DNA of 64,000 nucleotides from Pegoplata infirma (GCA_963921195.1 OY992536.1:6696001-6760000), one strand, 5' to 3'. Numbered from the stretch's first letter, positions 1-11,125 are shown. Translations and numbers: made by a program. Notes: a model not told the origin generated them from the sequence alone.

Positions 1-245
1 TTAAATATGATCCGATTTGGCCCATTTCCGTACTTAACCAGCCTCAGACCATAAGATATATTTCTGCCAAATTTTCGCAGTCTAGCTCTTTTATTTTGGA
101 TTGTATCATGTCTTCCACAGACGAACGGACGGACATCTGCAGAATGTGTAACAATCGATCACTAATAAATAATATATATTTTATGGTTTGTTAGATAGAT
201 ATTTCGATGCTTACACACGGAATGACAAAGTGAGTATACTCCTTA
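1..245 (+). mobile_element. Family B (DINE-1-like) element, 3' part, cut by window start
   Basis: This matches the 3' half of the fuller family B copy at 30485-31026: a 'cccatttccg.acttaac' stretch, 'tagctcttttattttgga', a short GGAC-rich run, 'caatcgatcactaat', then 'atttcgatgc' and 'acacggaatgacaaagtgagt'. The terminal 'ggagggtataaaa' is not recognisable. The 'tataaagtatata'-type core resembles Drosophila DINE-1/INE-1 elements; assignment to that group is by resemblance only. No coding capacity is seen. Confidence 0.75.
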
Positions 246-844
246 AACCAACCTATGAAAGTCGCCAATTTTTACAGATTTTTATACTTTTCTTTAAAAA
301 AAAAAGTTTTGTTAAGTAAATATTTGTATAAGTTTATAGCTCTGCACTTGGAATTTCCTAAATCACAACTTAACTTTTCTGAATTCAAATGGACTTTTTA
401 TAAATTACAATTTATAAGAACCTGATATTAAGACAAAACTGTTTTGTAAGAATAATTTTTTGTTTAACTGTACAAAATAAATAAAATAGTTTTTTTTTTC
501 AAACACAAAATTTTCAAGAATATTTATTTTTTGTTGTTTGAATAATACGTTATTTATTTGAATTTTTGTGAATAACCAAAAAAAATCACAAATTTTTGTT
601 GATTATTTTGAAAAATTATATATTGTTTGTTTGAATAAAAAAAATCAGAAAAAATTATTCGATTTTTCGTTATTCAAATAAAATCAAAATAAATATTATT
701 CATTTTCAAATATTTAAATAATCTGTTATTTGATTATTTTTGAAAAAATATTGTTATTTATTCATTTCGTTATTTCAATCATAGCATACAGCTATGATAC
801 ATATATGTATTTGTTTTCTTGTTTGTTATTTCTAGATTAAAGCC
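246..844. other. AT-rich stretch without recognisable gene
   Basis: This is extremely AT-rich, with runs of A and T and repeated 'aataa' and 'ttgaat' words near 530-780. I see no open frame of note, no terminal repeats and no match to the other families in the window. Confidence 0.5.
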
Positions 845-879
845 CAGATGATGTCTTTCAAAGAAAGACGAAATATCGG
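845..879 (+). other. Hammerhead-like motif 1
   Basis: CAGATGA is followed by one unpaired T, a 7-bp perfect stem (GTCTTTC/GAAAGAC) with loop AAA, and then GAAA. This resembles a hammerhead core (CUGANGA - stem II - GAAA) with one core mismatch and one extra base before stem II. Penelope-like retroelements are known to carry hammerheads, but no reverse transcriptase or GIY-YIG sequence is visible here. Activity is unproven. Confidence 0.35.
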
Positions 880-949
880 CAACTAATAAATAAAAGAATT
901 ATTAAATAAAAATAATTTATAAAAAAAAGGCCTCGAGCTCGAGTATTTT

Positions 950-1060
950 AATTTCTTAATATTATATAAAAGGTCGAATAAAATTCAAAATTATGTTTTA
1001 TTCGACCTTTAAAATATTATATTTTGATGATGTTTATTCTGGCTCGAGGTCATTATTTTC
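950..1060. repeat. Family F repeat with internal inverted pair
   Basis: 'aaaaggtcgaataaaatt' and 'ttttattcgacctttaaa' face each other, and 'ctcgag'-containing words lie on both sides. The right half, with 'ttattctggctcgaggtca', recurs at about 33430-33500, 39415-39470 and 26800-26830. It is an interspersed repeat of unknown class, found near hammerhead-like motifs here and at 33 kb. Confidence 0.5.
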
Positions 1061-1160
1061 TTTACTAATTAAAACCATGATATTCTCGTAGTATAATTTT
1101 CAAGAAAATTATTTTTTTGTTTTAAATTTATTTATGTTGGTCATTTTTGCAAGACTTAAT

Positions 1161-1200
1161 CGACACGTGTTTCGGAATTTGTCAAATTCCATTGTCAAGA
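1161..1200 (-). other. Hammerhead-like motif 2
   Basis: On the minus strand: a TTGACAA-type core, then a hairpin (stem GGAATTT/AAATTCC), then GAAACACGTGTCG. The same order recurs at 36663-36700 in plus orientation and in weaker form near 32833-32860. The adjoining 'aagtcttgcaaaa' is shared by all three, so this is the edge of one repeat family. Confidence 0.35.
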
Positions 1201-2220
1201 TTATTTAGCAAAAAGTAGAAACGATTTACTACAAAGTAGCAAACGAGTCTAACGACAAATCGTTTGTGCACAAACTAAAGTATTAATACATGTTCGACTC
1301 TATCCACAATGTGAATTAGAAAGACGAAGGAATTGTACTGTACTAGTAAGGCAACGATTGTCAATAACCAACAAAAATATTTAAAACATTTTTACATACG
1401 ATAGTCCATTGGACTACAACAATATGTTTTTTGTTGTTGTGAATGTAATAACCACATTAGGGTTATTCATAACCACATTAGGGTTATTCATAATGGTTGG
1501 CACGCCATAGTGATATGTAGTTTTTCTCTTATGTTCTTCTTTTTTGTTTATGGTGTGGTTGCCAGATTAATAAATAAATCAATCCCTGAAGATGCTGGAA
1601 ATATCCCAGTGAAACGTTGGAGAAAGAAAAAATTAAATAAATTGTCTTTTATTTAAATAAAAAAACAGACCTTAAAAGCCTGATTAGAAAATTCTAAAAC
1701 ATAAAACCGTTAGTAGTATTTTGTATGCGTCCATATTGAAAGTACCAAAATGAGCACTCGTGTTGCATGTCTATATGGTCTGTGATAAAAACTAAAGAAG
1801 TGTTAAAACAACTCGATTTCATTTGCTTTATTGATTTTTATGTGATAATCAAGATTTTAGTCATTAAAAATGAAATTACGAACTTTTAATAAATTGTCGG
1901 AAACAGCATTGACACAGACTAATACAGACTCGACAAATATGACAGGTGTCATAAAAGTATTCTTTAACCATATTATTAATATTTTCAAATTATTCTACGA
2001 ATTAGGTTAGAAAGAGAAAACTAATATAACGCGCCATAAGAAAAATAGATGCCAAATCGGTTTTTGTTGTTTCACTCACTCCTAAGTTGTAGAAAGTGTT
2101 GCCATGTTAGCGTAAAACGGACTAAAAACGGCACTGTTTTCTCCTAAACTCGCTTAGTTTTTCCCCATTTTTCTTATAAAACTCTACTGTCGAGTCTGTA
2201 TATAGTCAGTTGCATAGACA
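1201..2220. other. Repeat-derived DNA without genes
   Basis: It holds a tandem 'aaccacattagggttattcat' duplication near 1450-1490 and the hammerhead-like motif at 1586-1620. Positions 1785-1905 match the reverse complement of 12103-12213 (shared words 'aactaaagaagtgt', 'tttatgtgataa', 'aaattgtcggaaacag'). No open frame with protein-like composition was found. Confidence 0.5.
1586..1620 (+). other. Hammerhead-like motif 3
   Basis: CTGAAGA (matching CUGANGA) is followed by T, a hairpin (GCTGG with CCAGT) and then GAAACG. As in motif 1 there is one extra base between the core and stem II. The 'CTGAAGATG...GAAACGT' arrangement is reminiscent of Penelope-like element ends. Activity is not established. 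Confidence 0.4.
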
Positions 2221-2561
2221 TACATATGCAGGGATGCCAACTTAGTGCTTTTCGCGCTAGATCTAGTGCTTTTTCATGAGTCAAAACGCGAAAATTTTTG
2301 ACCTAGTGCCAAATTAGAAAAACGCACTAACTTGGTGCTTTATAATTTTTGAGTTGGTGCCAGTGAAGCAAGCCGATGCAAAATTTTCGGCGGCGGCTGA
2401 AGAGCAAAAATTTTCGGCGGCGGCGGCGTTTCGGCTGCGCGCCGCGTTTTTTTTAGAACAGCGCGGCTGAAAAAAAAATTCGGCTGCGCCGCTATTGTAT
2501 AGTAAAGAACAAGTGGACCAATTAAATAATGGTTTAATTACCATTTTATTGGAGTTATGGT

Positions 2562-3917
2562 AACAAGTAAAAAAATTATAGTTGGTCAAGACCGACCTTA
2601 TACCCTACACCAGTGTTTTCCGGAAAATGTGTCCGAAGTCCAAACATGAACCGATTGGATCTATATTTTGTTATATCTTTATTTAGTGCAAAAACTTTAT
2701 TTGAGTCCAAGAATGGTCTAATTTCACCGCTCAACAAGCTTTTTTCGGTTTGAAATCTTAGTTTTTAGCAAAGAGTATAAGAAAGAGATGCAGTCAAAAA
2801 GATTTATAAATTTACAGCGAATCGAAAATCTTTTGAGCAGCACACTTCGCCCTTGCTTTGTTCATTTTCGTAAATTTCACTAATACATTCTTATATTTAA
2901 AGAAGAATCGCAGAAAAAACACTAACACTGTCGCAGTTTTTATTGTGTAAATGAAAATAACAAAACAGAATAGGAAGTGTGCTGCTGAAATTATTTTCAC
3001 TTGTTAAAAGTCGGAGCGCTTGTTGTTGTTAAAATTGAGCGACTGATACCCTTTGGTTTTTAGTTTAGATATCGCCATTTTATGTTTAAAAAAAAAACTC
3101 TTAAAAAATTTACTAAAATAGTGAAAAAAATAACTTTATTAAATCTTAGAAGATAAATATGATAAACTAATGGGTAGAAAATTTCTAAACTTTTCTAAAT
3201 TTCTAAACTTTTAGTTAAATTTTACTAAATTGTGGTAAAATTTATGAACTATTTTGCAAAGGGTATCAGTCGCTCAATTTTAACAACAACAAGCGCTCCG
3301 ACTTTTAACAAGTGAAAATAATTTCAGCAGCACACTTCCTATTCTGTTTTGTTATTTTCATTTACACAATAAAAACTGCGACAGTGTTAGTGTTTTTTCT
3401 GCGATTCTTCTTTAAATATAAGAATGTATTAGTGAAATTTACGAAAATGAACAAAGCAAGGGCGAAGTGTGCTGCTCAAAAGATTTTCGATTCGCTGTAA
3501 ATTTATAAATCTTTTTGACTGCATCTCTTTCTTATACTCTTTGCTATTTTGAAGAAAATTGTATCCCAAAATTACGTTGGCTCTTTTGTTAGTGTGGGGA
3601 CAACACGTAGAAATGATGATCAGATTTCTTTATAATTTGGAAACATTCCAAATATGTGAATACAAAATATGTTTTTTTGGGGTATTTATTTATTCACATG
3701 CCAAATTTCGAAAGGATACCTGTTAAATTACGGATATTAAAGTAATGTTAGCCAAATTTGGGGGACGTTTGTATGGGGGCTAGGTCAAAACATGGACCGA
3801 TTATTTTTTTTAATTTCAAGAGGCTTCTTCCTTGGGAAAAAGGAAGCATAAATTTAATTTCGGTCAAATCAATTGATTGTTGCGACCTGTATCGTGCTCA
3901 CTATGTTTACATGGACC
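2562..3917 (+). mobile_element. Family A (DINE-1-like) element, copy 1, interrupted
   Basis: The start 'acaagtaa..aattatag', hairpin GTTGGTC-AAGACCGAC and 'ataccctacaccagtgttttccgg' match the family A copies at 39545 and 56940. The 3' portion, including 'gtatgggggctaggtc', 'atggaccgattt' and 'gcgacctgtatcgtgct', lies at 3765-3917. The copy is split by the hairpin at 2766-3546. The microsatellite segment that should follow 'acatggac' is missing at 3917. A 'ctgtaccacagagtggtgtagg' stretch at about 4693-4713 looks like its displaced 3' terminus. Confidence 0.75.
2766..3546. repeat. Foldback element with two 290-bp arms
   Basis: The left arm (2766-3055) and right arm (3257-3546) are reverse complements along their whole length as far as I can read, around a 201-bp spacer. 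Both arms encode the same 62-residue frame, which confirms identity over 189 bp. 'tttt' flanks both outer ends, so a 4-bp duplication is possible but weak in this AT-rich context. The element sits inside family A copy 1. The near-identity implies a recent insertion or arm homogenisation. No transposase is encoded; the 62-residue frame looks incidental. Confidence 0.85.
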
Positions 3918-4919
3918 AGGGGCGTATCCAGGATATTATTTCGGTGGGGGCCCAAAATTTTTTTTCAATATTTTTTACAAAAAATTTACATAACAGCACA
4001 TGTTTTAGAATTTTTCTTGATCTTTTCCTTAAACTGAATGTAACACAATCAGATTCTTCATTTTTGTGTAAGTTTAAAACTGTTTGGGGAAAAAATTTAA
4101 TTTTTTTTATATTTTAAATTTTTTTGAGAGACAAGCATTTTTATAAAGTGTGAATTGTATCAGATGCTGATACATTTTTACAAAGAAGATATTTTTTTTT
4201 TAAAGAATAGTCTAAAATTTTTATTATAGAAAAAGCCAAAGACTCTAAATCATATTTCCAAAGGAAAACGTTTCTCGGGAAAAAGTCACTTTTGAAATTG
4301 ATTCTATAAACATATCGTCGAACTAAATTCAATAAATGCCAACTCTAAAAGGCGGACTTTTAAGGAGAGCTAAAAAACTAGTTATTTCGCATATTATTGC
4401 AAAAATAAATAATGTACCTTCCACAAGATGGTTTTAATATTCCAAATAATTTTTACCTATGCCAAAAATTTTATAATATAATAAACATTTATTAATATAA
4501 TAAAAAACAAATATTTTTTAGAGTTGGCATATTTTGTTTGAAAATAAAAATTAATTTTTTTTTTTAAATTTTTATTATTTTTTTTGTGAGATTTTGGATA
4601 ATTTTTTGTGTAATTTCCAATTCCATTGGTGGCAACACTGGTGAGTACTCGTGAGTGTAAGTCAAAAGTCACTCACGCGACCATCTGTACCCTGTACCAC
4701 AGAGTGGTGTAGGCATAAGCGTATCTATGCCATTATTCTGGGGTGAGCAAAAGCCCCCCCCCCCCTTCCGAACAAAAAAAAAATTAGAACAAAACTAAAA
4801 AACATACATGTAACACGAAATCACAAAAAAAGTATTTAAAAAAATTAAAGTTCACTACTATTTTCGTTAAAAAATATAAACATTAACACTACTCTACACG
4901 GTTGGATACATTTTCTAAA
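3918..4919. other. Unresolved repeat mixture inside the inner hAT element
   Basis: It begins 'caggggcgtatccaggat' and is AT-rich. A 'cgtgagtg...actcacgcg' stretch at 4649-4680 recurs near 29227-29270. A second 'gcgtatctatgcc' start lies at 4719, followed by a C run (about 4755-4766). These look like ends of hAT-type MITEs, but I could not pair them with target duplications. No protein-like frame was seen. Confidence 0.4.
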
Positions 4920-6290
4920 GTATTTTGGCCTCCTAAACACGAATCTGTAATCAGAAATGTTGTATCGAATCGCCTTCTCGAGATTAGGCATTTTCATTTT
5001 TTGCAGACTAAGCCCTTAAAACGAAAATTTTTTTAATATTGGGTAATTCCAAAAATTTTCGCCCCACTGTTCGGAAACATGCCTTTGGACGCCACTGAGA
5101 ATTTGGCCCATAGATATCCACGTTTATATGAGATATGTTGCATTTTTGGATTTTCAAAATTTGCTGTAGTTTTCAAATTGTTGCGGGTCAAAGTTCGACT
5201 TTTTTAGCAAATGTCAGCAAAATACATGACGTTTAACGTGCTCTAACTTTTTAACTAGTAGTCCGATTATCACAAGTAATGGCTCATATGAAAGCTTAAT
5301 TCTTCTTCTTTTAGGAAATATTTTCAAAAGCATACGGTTTTTTCAGAAGTGTTGCAAAAATTCAAAAACATTTTTTTTTTGCGAATATTTAAAAAAACAC
5401 ATCTTCGTTTTTTTTTTTAAAAAAGTTTGATGATAAACAATACTGTTTTGTACAACATATCTAAAATTCAGAGTGGGATCCCAATGGGATCAAAAAATAT
5501 TCTGGTTTTAGTACGAAGTTCTTAAATTTTACCTTAGAAAACTAAAATTTTATGTTTCTTCAATATAAAAATTTAAATTTTCAAAGAAAATTATACTATT
5601 AAAATTTTGAAAAACATCCAAAACATTAGAAATTTAAATTTTCTAAGGGAAAAATATGAGAACCCCGTACTTAAAACAGAATAGTTTTTGATCCCATGGA
5701 GATCCCACTCTGAATTTTGAATATATTATACAAAACATTGTTATTTTTCAACAGAATTTTTTTTAAAAAAATCGAAGATGTGTTTTTTTAAATATTCGAA
5801 AAGAAAAAATGTTTTTGCATTTTTGCATCATTTCTGTAAAAAGAACTGTGTTATTTTAAAAATATTTTCTAAAAGAAGAACTCCAGCTTTCACATGAGCC
5901 TAAATTTGTGAAAATCTGGTCATTGGTTAAGAAGTTACAGCTCTTTAAACGTGATGTATTTTTTTTACTTTTGCTTAAAAAGTCAATCTTTGACCCGCCA
6001 TAATTCGTTAAATACACCAAATGTAAAAAAAACGATATATGGGACATATATCATATTTATGAGGACTATCTATGTGTCAAGGTTCAAATTAATCTGAGAC
6101 ACCATTTCCAAAAATGACTAAAATTTGAGCTAAATTTTCTGGAATGGCCCTATTAAAAAAGTGTATGTTAAAGTTATTCATATTTTTATTTATTTGATCT
6201 TGGTCCACAAAAATTAAAAATGGCTATATCTCGAGAAGGCGATTTGATACAATTTTTCTGGTATCAGATTCGTTTTTAGGAGGCAAACAT
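4920..6290. repeat. Imperfect 1.4-kb foldback
   Basis: Mirrored words occur at matching distances around a centre near 5600: 'ggcctcctaaacacgaatct' (4927) against 'agattcgtttttaggaggc' (near 6285), 'ctcgagattagg' against 'tatatctcgagaa', 'gggtcaaagttcgac' against 'gtcaatctttgacccg', and 'cagagtgggatccc' against 'gggatctccactctg'-like sequence near 5712. The arms have diverged visibly, so this is older than the hairpin at 2766. No coding potential is seen. Confidence 0.7.
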
Positions 6291-6708
6291 TTTTAGGAAT
6301 TGTGTTTTAATCTTTTTTTTTTAGTTTTACCAAAAAAATCTTAAAAATTGGTACAAAAAAATGTATTTGGGTTCAAAACTTTGATTTCTTTTGCAAATAT
6401 TTCAGGATATTCTTAATGGATTTTAGATTTTAACCCCAGGTTCTTTTTATTGGAGTGTCTACTTTACACATCTGTTTTGAAGAGAAATTTCTTGCAAAAT
6501 TCGGATACTTATAAGGATATAACCATAAAAAGGATATTTTGAACTTCCTTATAATGTCCTGATGGTTTCCTTGATCGTACCGATTCCGGATTTCTTGCAA
6601 AAGTTAGGTAATTTTATTTGGAATTTGAATAAAAAAGATATGAATAACTTTTACATAAACTTTTCAAATATGAAAACATTTTCGGATTTAGTGTAAGATT
6701 TCACATCT

Positions 6709-7900
6709 TCTATATTAATAAAAATCAATTGTCGTTCGTTGGTAACAGCATCAGTTGAGAACGGCTGGACCGATTTTAACAAATTTTTTTTTTGAAATGT
6801 TCGTCATAGTCCAACTTAGGTTTTTACGTAATGAAAAATTGGCCACGCCCACTTTTACGCCCACTTTTTTCGATTTATCTAAAATCGGAAAACGGCTGCA
6901 CCGATTTGCGTAATTTTTTATTTCAATGTTCGTAGTAACCCAAATAAAGTTTTTACTAAAAGAAAAATCGACCACGGCCAATTCAAAGCCTCATTTTTCA
7001 ATTTATCTAAAATCTGAGAATGGCTGGACCGATTTGACAAAATTTTTTTTTTTAATGAATTTTACCCATATTCCAATTTTGGTTTTTACGAAAAAAGAAA
7101 GTGACCACGCCTACTTTGGCTAATTTTTGCTGAAAATGTTCTATATAATTCAACTAAGGATAGTAAAATTTCCTATGCCCACTTTTTTCTATGTACCGAA
7201 ATATCTATAACGGCTAGACCGATGTTATAGTCCGCAACAGATTTTTAAGTACAGAAAAATTTTCCACGCCTACTTTTACCTTCATTCTTCTTGATACATA
7301 AATTTTTAATCATGGAATCATGTCTAATTTTGTTTATAATGTTCGTCATGCCCAACTAATGTTTTTCGGAAAGAACAATTTTCCAATCCTGCGCCCACTT
7401 TTGAATGGATTGACCGATTAGGTTAAATTCAAATAAGATTTTTACGGTGAGAAAAGTTGTCCACCCACTCTTTTCTTCGATGTATATAAAATTTGCTCCA
7501 TAGAAAAAATATAGAATAATAAAATATAAATAAAACTCGAATGTAGTGTGTTGGTAATCGCATCACTTGAGAACTGACCGATTTGAATAATATTTTTTTG
7601 TAAATGTTCGTCTTTTTTATGTTCGCCTAAGGATTTCTCGGAAAACAAATTTATCACATCCACTTTTTTGCATCTAAAATTGTAGAACGGCTGGATCAAT
7701 ATGACTAAACTTTTTTTTTAAATGTTCGTCAAAGTCCAACTTAGGTTTAAACAGAAATAAAAATTTTTTACGCCCAATTTTATTTGGCCATTAGTAGGAT
7801 TTTTTGATGTTCGTGACAGTACAACTAAGGTTTTTACGGTAAGAAAAATTTTCCACTTTTTTCAATACATCTAAAATTGAAGAACAACTGGCCTGATTTG
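6709..7900 (+). repeat. Degenerate ~155-bp tandem units, possible Helitron remnant
   Basis: Recurrent phrases 'aacggctggaccgatttg', 'atgttcgtcat', 'ccaacttaggtttttacg' and 'ccacgcccacttttt' repeat about every 150-160 bp from 6758 onward. The left edge 'tctatattaataaaaatc' resembles 5' ends of insect Helitrons and of the element at 50449, which has the same unit style. No CTAGT-type 3' end was found in a plausible place, so the Helitron assignment is tentative. Confidence 0.45.
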
Positions 7901-8254
7901 GTAAATTTTGTCTTTAATGATCATTATTGTTCAGATTAGTTCATCAATTAGTTTTTCTGAGAATGCGAATTTTTTAATTTCAGATGTGATTTCTATATTT
8001 TAATTGGACTTTTTTGAATTCCAATTTGACTTTTAGAAATTTTAATATCCAAATGGAACAAAATTGAGAAATATGCTCTTTTTAATTTCAAAATCGGCTG
8101 GAGTTTGAGCCGCCGATCAGCCGATGATATCGGCGGCGGCGCGGCTCGTGGAAAAATATCGGCTTAGCGACTCAGCCGTCAGCCGCGCCGACCGGCTTGC
8201 TTCACTGGTTGGTGCTTTTAGTGCTTTTTAAAATTAATTTTTATGGCCTCAATA

Positions 8255-8600
8255 TAAAGTATGGCGGTATACTTAGTTTATTTCGAGTGTAACGCATCGA
8301 AATATTAGTCGGAGACTTTTGATTTTTGATCGATTCAAAGACATTTTTTGAATGTCCGTCTATCTATCTGTGAAAAGCAATATGCAGTTCAAACTAAGAG
8401 CTAGACGCCTGAAGTATGGAACGAATTTATTATTATGGTCAATAACCTAGTTCGGAAAAAAGGGAAAAATCGGACTAAGGGGAAAATGTTTTCCCTTGAA
8501 GAACTAAACCAACCTCTAAAAAAATGCCATTCTTTGTAGGTTTTTTTTGTATTTTGGTTAAATGTTTGAATTTTGTTCTGGGTGAAGTTCAAAGACTAAA
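8255..8600 (-). mobile_element. Family B element, decayed fragment
   Basis: Reversed family B words are visible: 'gtaacgcatcgaaatatt', 'ttgatcgattc', 'gaatgtccgtctatctatct', 'aagagctagacgcctgaag', 'gttcggaaaa' and 'cccttgaagaactaaacc'. It lies in the right part of the outer hAT element. The copy is more diverged than the one at 30485. Confidence 0.65.
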
Positions 8601-8845
8601 TTTGGCTTGAAGCGGAAAATGCAGACCGTGTAAAAACCGATTTATATCGGTTGCTTAAAAGTTTAACCAACAAACTTATCAAAAATTTTCTTCGCAAAAA
8701 AATATTATTTTTTTTTTAATCTAGTATTTAAAAAAGAGTCCAGTGCTTTTTTACCCTTTTTTCAAGCAAAATTACGCATTTTTACCCGTTTATAAAATTT
8801 TTGTGCGCGTTTTGCTCTCAAATAGTTGGCATCTCTGTACATATG

Positions 8846-11125
8846 GTGCATTCCATGTCAAATCGGACGATTTAAATTTTTTTTGTTTTAGATTTTCCCA
8901 ATTTGTTTACAGTTTTGAGTACCCTTCGAAAACTCATTTTTTTGATGACCCGTTCAAAAGATATCGAATTTTTAATAATTGGAATTTTCCAATCATTTCT
9001 ACTGCTCCAATGGTGCGTCATAGAGGGGTCATTTCCATGACAGACCCCCATTAATTTTTGCGTCTTAACATTTCTTCGGAACAAACTAATACCCCATCTC
9101 CAATTTCTAAGGGGGCTCCCACACAAAACGACAATTTTTAAAATTTGCTCCAACCGCTCTAACTGTCCTAATAGTGCCCTTAGAGCAACAAAATGTATGA
9201 CCGACCCACAATATTTTTTTAGTTCAAACATTTTCTCTGAACAGACCTACCCTCTATCTTTAACTGTTAAGGCGGTCCCCTTACAATTTTTTTTATTTTT
9301 TGGAAATTTGTTTTATTTAATCAGCTTCTACCGGTCCAATGGTGCGTCCGAGAAGGGTCATTAGTAAGACCGACCCCCATTTATTTTTACCCTACAACAT
9401 TTTTTTAAAATATACCTACGCCCTATCTCCACTCCCTATGTAGGCTCCCATACAAAATTACATTTTTATAAAATTTGCTCCAACTGTTATTTGTATGGGA
9501 GCCTACTTACACTCATAGAAATATCTTAGTAGAAAAATTAGTAAACCCATTGTAGATCAAGTTTTACAGAATTTAACAAAAATCAATGTTGATATTACAA
9601 AATTCAATAGTTGAAAAATACATAGTTGGAAAAAATTGTATAAAATTATAAGTACATGAAATGTGCAACACTGTTTTTGCTGATCACCATTTGTAAATTT
9701 TTGTTGTCTTGTACAGAAGGGATGTTTCTCAAAAAAATATTTTTTATTAGAAAATATTTGGTGAGTAATTAAATATATTTGTTATTTAATTCATTAATAA
9801 AGCAATTTTTTAATTTTTTTTAGCAATTTGTTATTTGGAATCTTTCTTAAAACTCTAGAAGCTAATCACGTAAAATGATTGCCGACAGCAAAACAACAAC
9901 GAAATACATCACAGTCCAAGGAAACAAAAAATATCATCTAAAAACAAAATAAGTTTATGTGAAAATAATGAGTTAATGAAAACCATGAAAAAATATTGTG
10001 AAAATATCCAATTAAATAAAATAACATTTACAACACAAAAAAAAAAAATCATTTTAATAAATAAAATTGCATGAATATACAAAACAAAACGAGTATGAAT
10101 AACAAAAATACGAGTAGAACCAACAAAAATACGAGTTAATCAGCTTTTACAAAAACTGACAACAATTAATGTTGAAATCAACATAAATATTTGTGGGGTC
10201 AAAATCAACAATGATTTCTGTTGAATTTACTACGATTTTCTTTGGGAATACAATGATTTTTGGTTGAGTGTAGGGAGTGTAGGGAGTGGAGATAGGGCGT
10301 AGTGTTAAAAAAAAAATGTTGTTGGGTAAAAATAAATGGGGGTCGGCCTCACTAATGACCCCTCTCGGACGCTCCATTGGACCAGTAGAAGCTGATTAAA
10401 TATAACAAATTTACAAAAAAAAAATGTATGGGCACCACCTTAACAGTTAAAGATAGAGGGTAGGTGTGTTCAAAGAAAATGTTTGGAAAAAAATAAGTAT
10501 TGTGGGTCGGTCACACATTTTATTGCTGTAAGGGCACTATTAGGGCAGTTAGAGCGGTTGGAGCAAATTTAAAAAGAATGTCGTTTTGTGTGTGAGCCCC
10601 CTTAGAAATTGGAGATAGGGTATTAGGTTGTTCCAAAGAAATGTTAAAACATAAAAATTAATGGGGGTCGGTCTTAGAAATTACCCTTCTATGACGCACC
10701 ATTGGAGCAGTAGAAATGATTTTAAGATTGAAAAATTACAATAAATTTTTTTTTAAAAAAATAGTACTAATCGTTATCCCACGATCCTACTGGGCAAACA
10801 ATTTGTAGAATCGATAGCAGTTTTACACAAAAAAATTTCAAAAAAATCAAAGAGTACAAACATTTTCAAAAATGTGATTTAAATTTTAAAACTTAAAAAT
10901 CGCATACTAGACCGCTTTTAAGAATTTTTTTAGGATTTTTTTTAAAAGTACGTGAAAAACAATAATTTAAAAAAAAAAATTGCAGTTTGGACCATTATTG
11001 AAGAAGTTATGAGTAAAAGAAGTTTGAGTAAAGGAACAAACTACCAATTTTTAAAAATTCGATATCTTTTGTCATCAAAAAAATCTGAAAATTTACCACG
11101 AAGGAGTTTTCGAAGGGTACTAAAA
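8846..11125. repeat. Family C mirror element, copy 1 (three units per arm)
   Basis: It starts 'gtgcattccatgtcaaatcg'. The left arm contains three diverged ~165-bp units (from about 8999, 9157 and 9325). Each has a 'caatggtgcgtc'-type start, 'gaccgacccc', 'ccctatctcca' and 'aagg.ggctcccatacaaaa'. The right arm (about 10275-10713) repeats them in reverse, then continues through 'gttatcccacgatcctactg' to 'aaggagttttcgaaggg'. A MITE at 9510-10270 interrupts the middle. No protein domain is recognised; the frames at 8743-9231 are shadows of the repeat. Confidence 0.8.
9510..10270. mobile_element. TA-flanked MITE inside family C copy 1
   Basis: The ends are CACTCA... and ...TGAGTG with TA on both sides (9508-9509 and 10271-10272). 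The uninterrupted family C copy at 52292 reads straight through this point ('gcctacttaaggagtgg'), which supports insertion. The terminal repeats match for only about seven bases. TA duplication suggests a Tc1/mariner-type mobiliser. Confidence 0.65.

Larger units (their letters stand above)
2361..8207. mobile_element. Inner 5.85-kb hAT-type element carrying several insertions
   Basis: Perfect 15-bp terminal inverted repeats CAGTGAAGCAAGCCG lie at 2361 and, reversed, end at 8207. The 8-bp duplication GTTGGTGC flanks both sides (2353-2360 and 8208-8215), and the target lies inside the outer hAT element. The first and last ~130 bp are strikingly GC-rich, with CGGCGGCGGC and GCGCGGCTGA-type words, against an otherwise AT-rich background. 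In hAT elements such subterminal repeats can bind transposase; that role is inferred here. No transposase frame remains. The interior holds a DINE-like element, a perfect hairpin, a large foldback and Helitron-like repeats. Confidence 0.85.
2229..8837. mobile_element. Outer hAT-type element, split by the inner hAT-type element
   Basis: The terminal inverted repeats are CAGGGATGCCAACT (left, from 2229) and CAGAGATGCCAACT (right end, read in reverse), with one mismatch in 14. They are flanked by the identical 8-bp duplication TACATATG at 2221-2228 and 8838-8845. An 8-bp duplication with CAGGG-like ends is the hallmark of the hAT superfamily. Without the inner insertion the element is only about 754 bp and encodes no transposase, so it is non-autonomous. 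Its right part contains a reversed family B fragment. It lies directly against the family C foldback that starts at 8846. Confidence 0.85.

Noticed and set aside
2812..3500. Identical 62-residue frames on both strands
   Set aside because: They are the two arms of one hairpin. The composition is that of AT-rich noncoding DNA and no domain is visible.
3918..5097. hAT-type MITE from 'caggggcgtatccagg' to 'ggacgccactg'
   Set aside because: The flanking 8-mers do not match and the terminal similarity is weak.
8743..9231. Two ~100-120 codon frames on opposite strands
   Set aside because: They run through the outer hAT end and family C units. The same frames are broken in family C copy 2.
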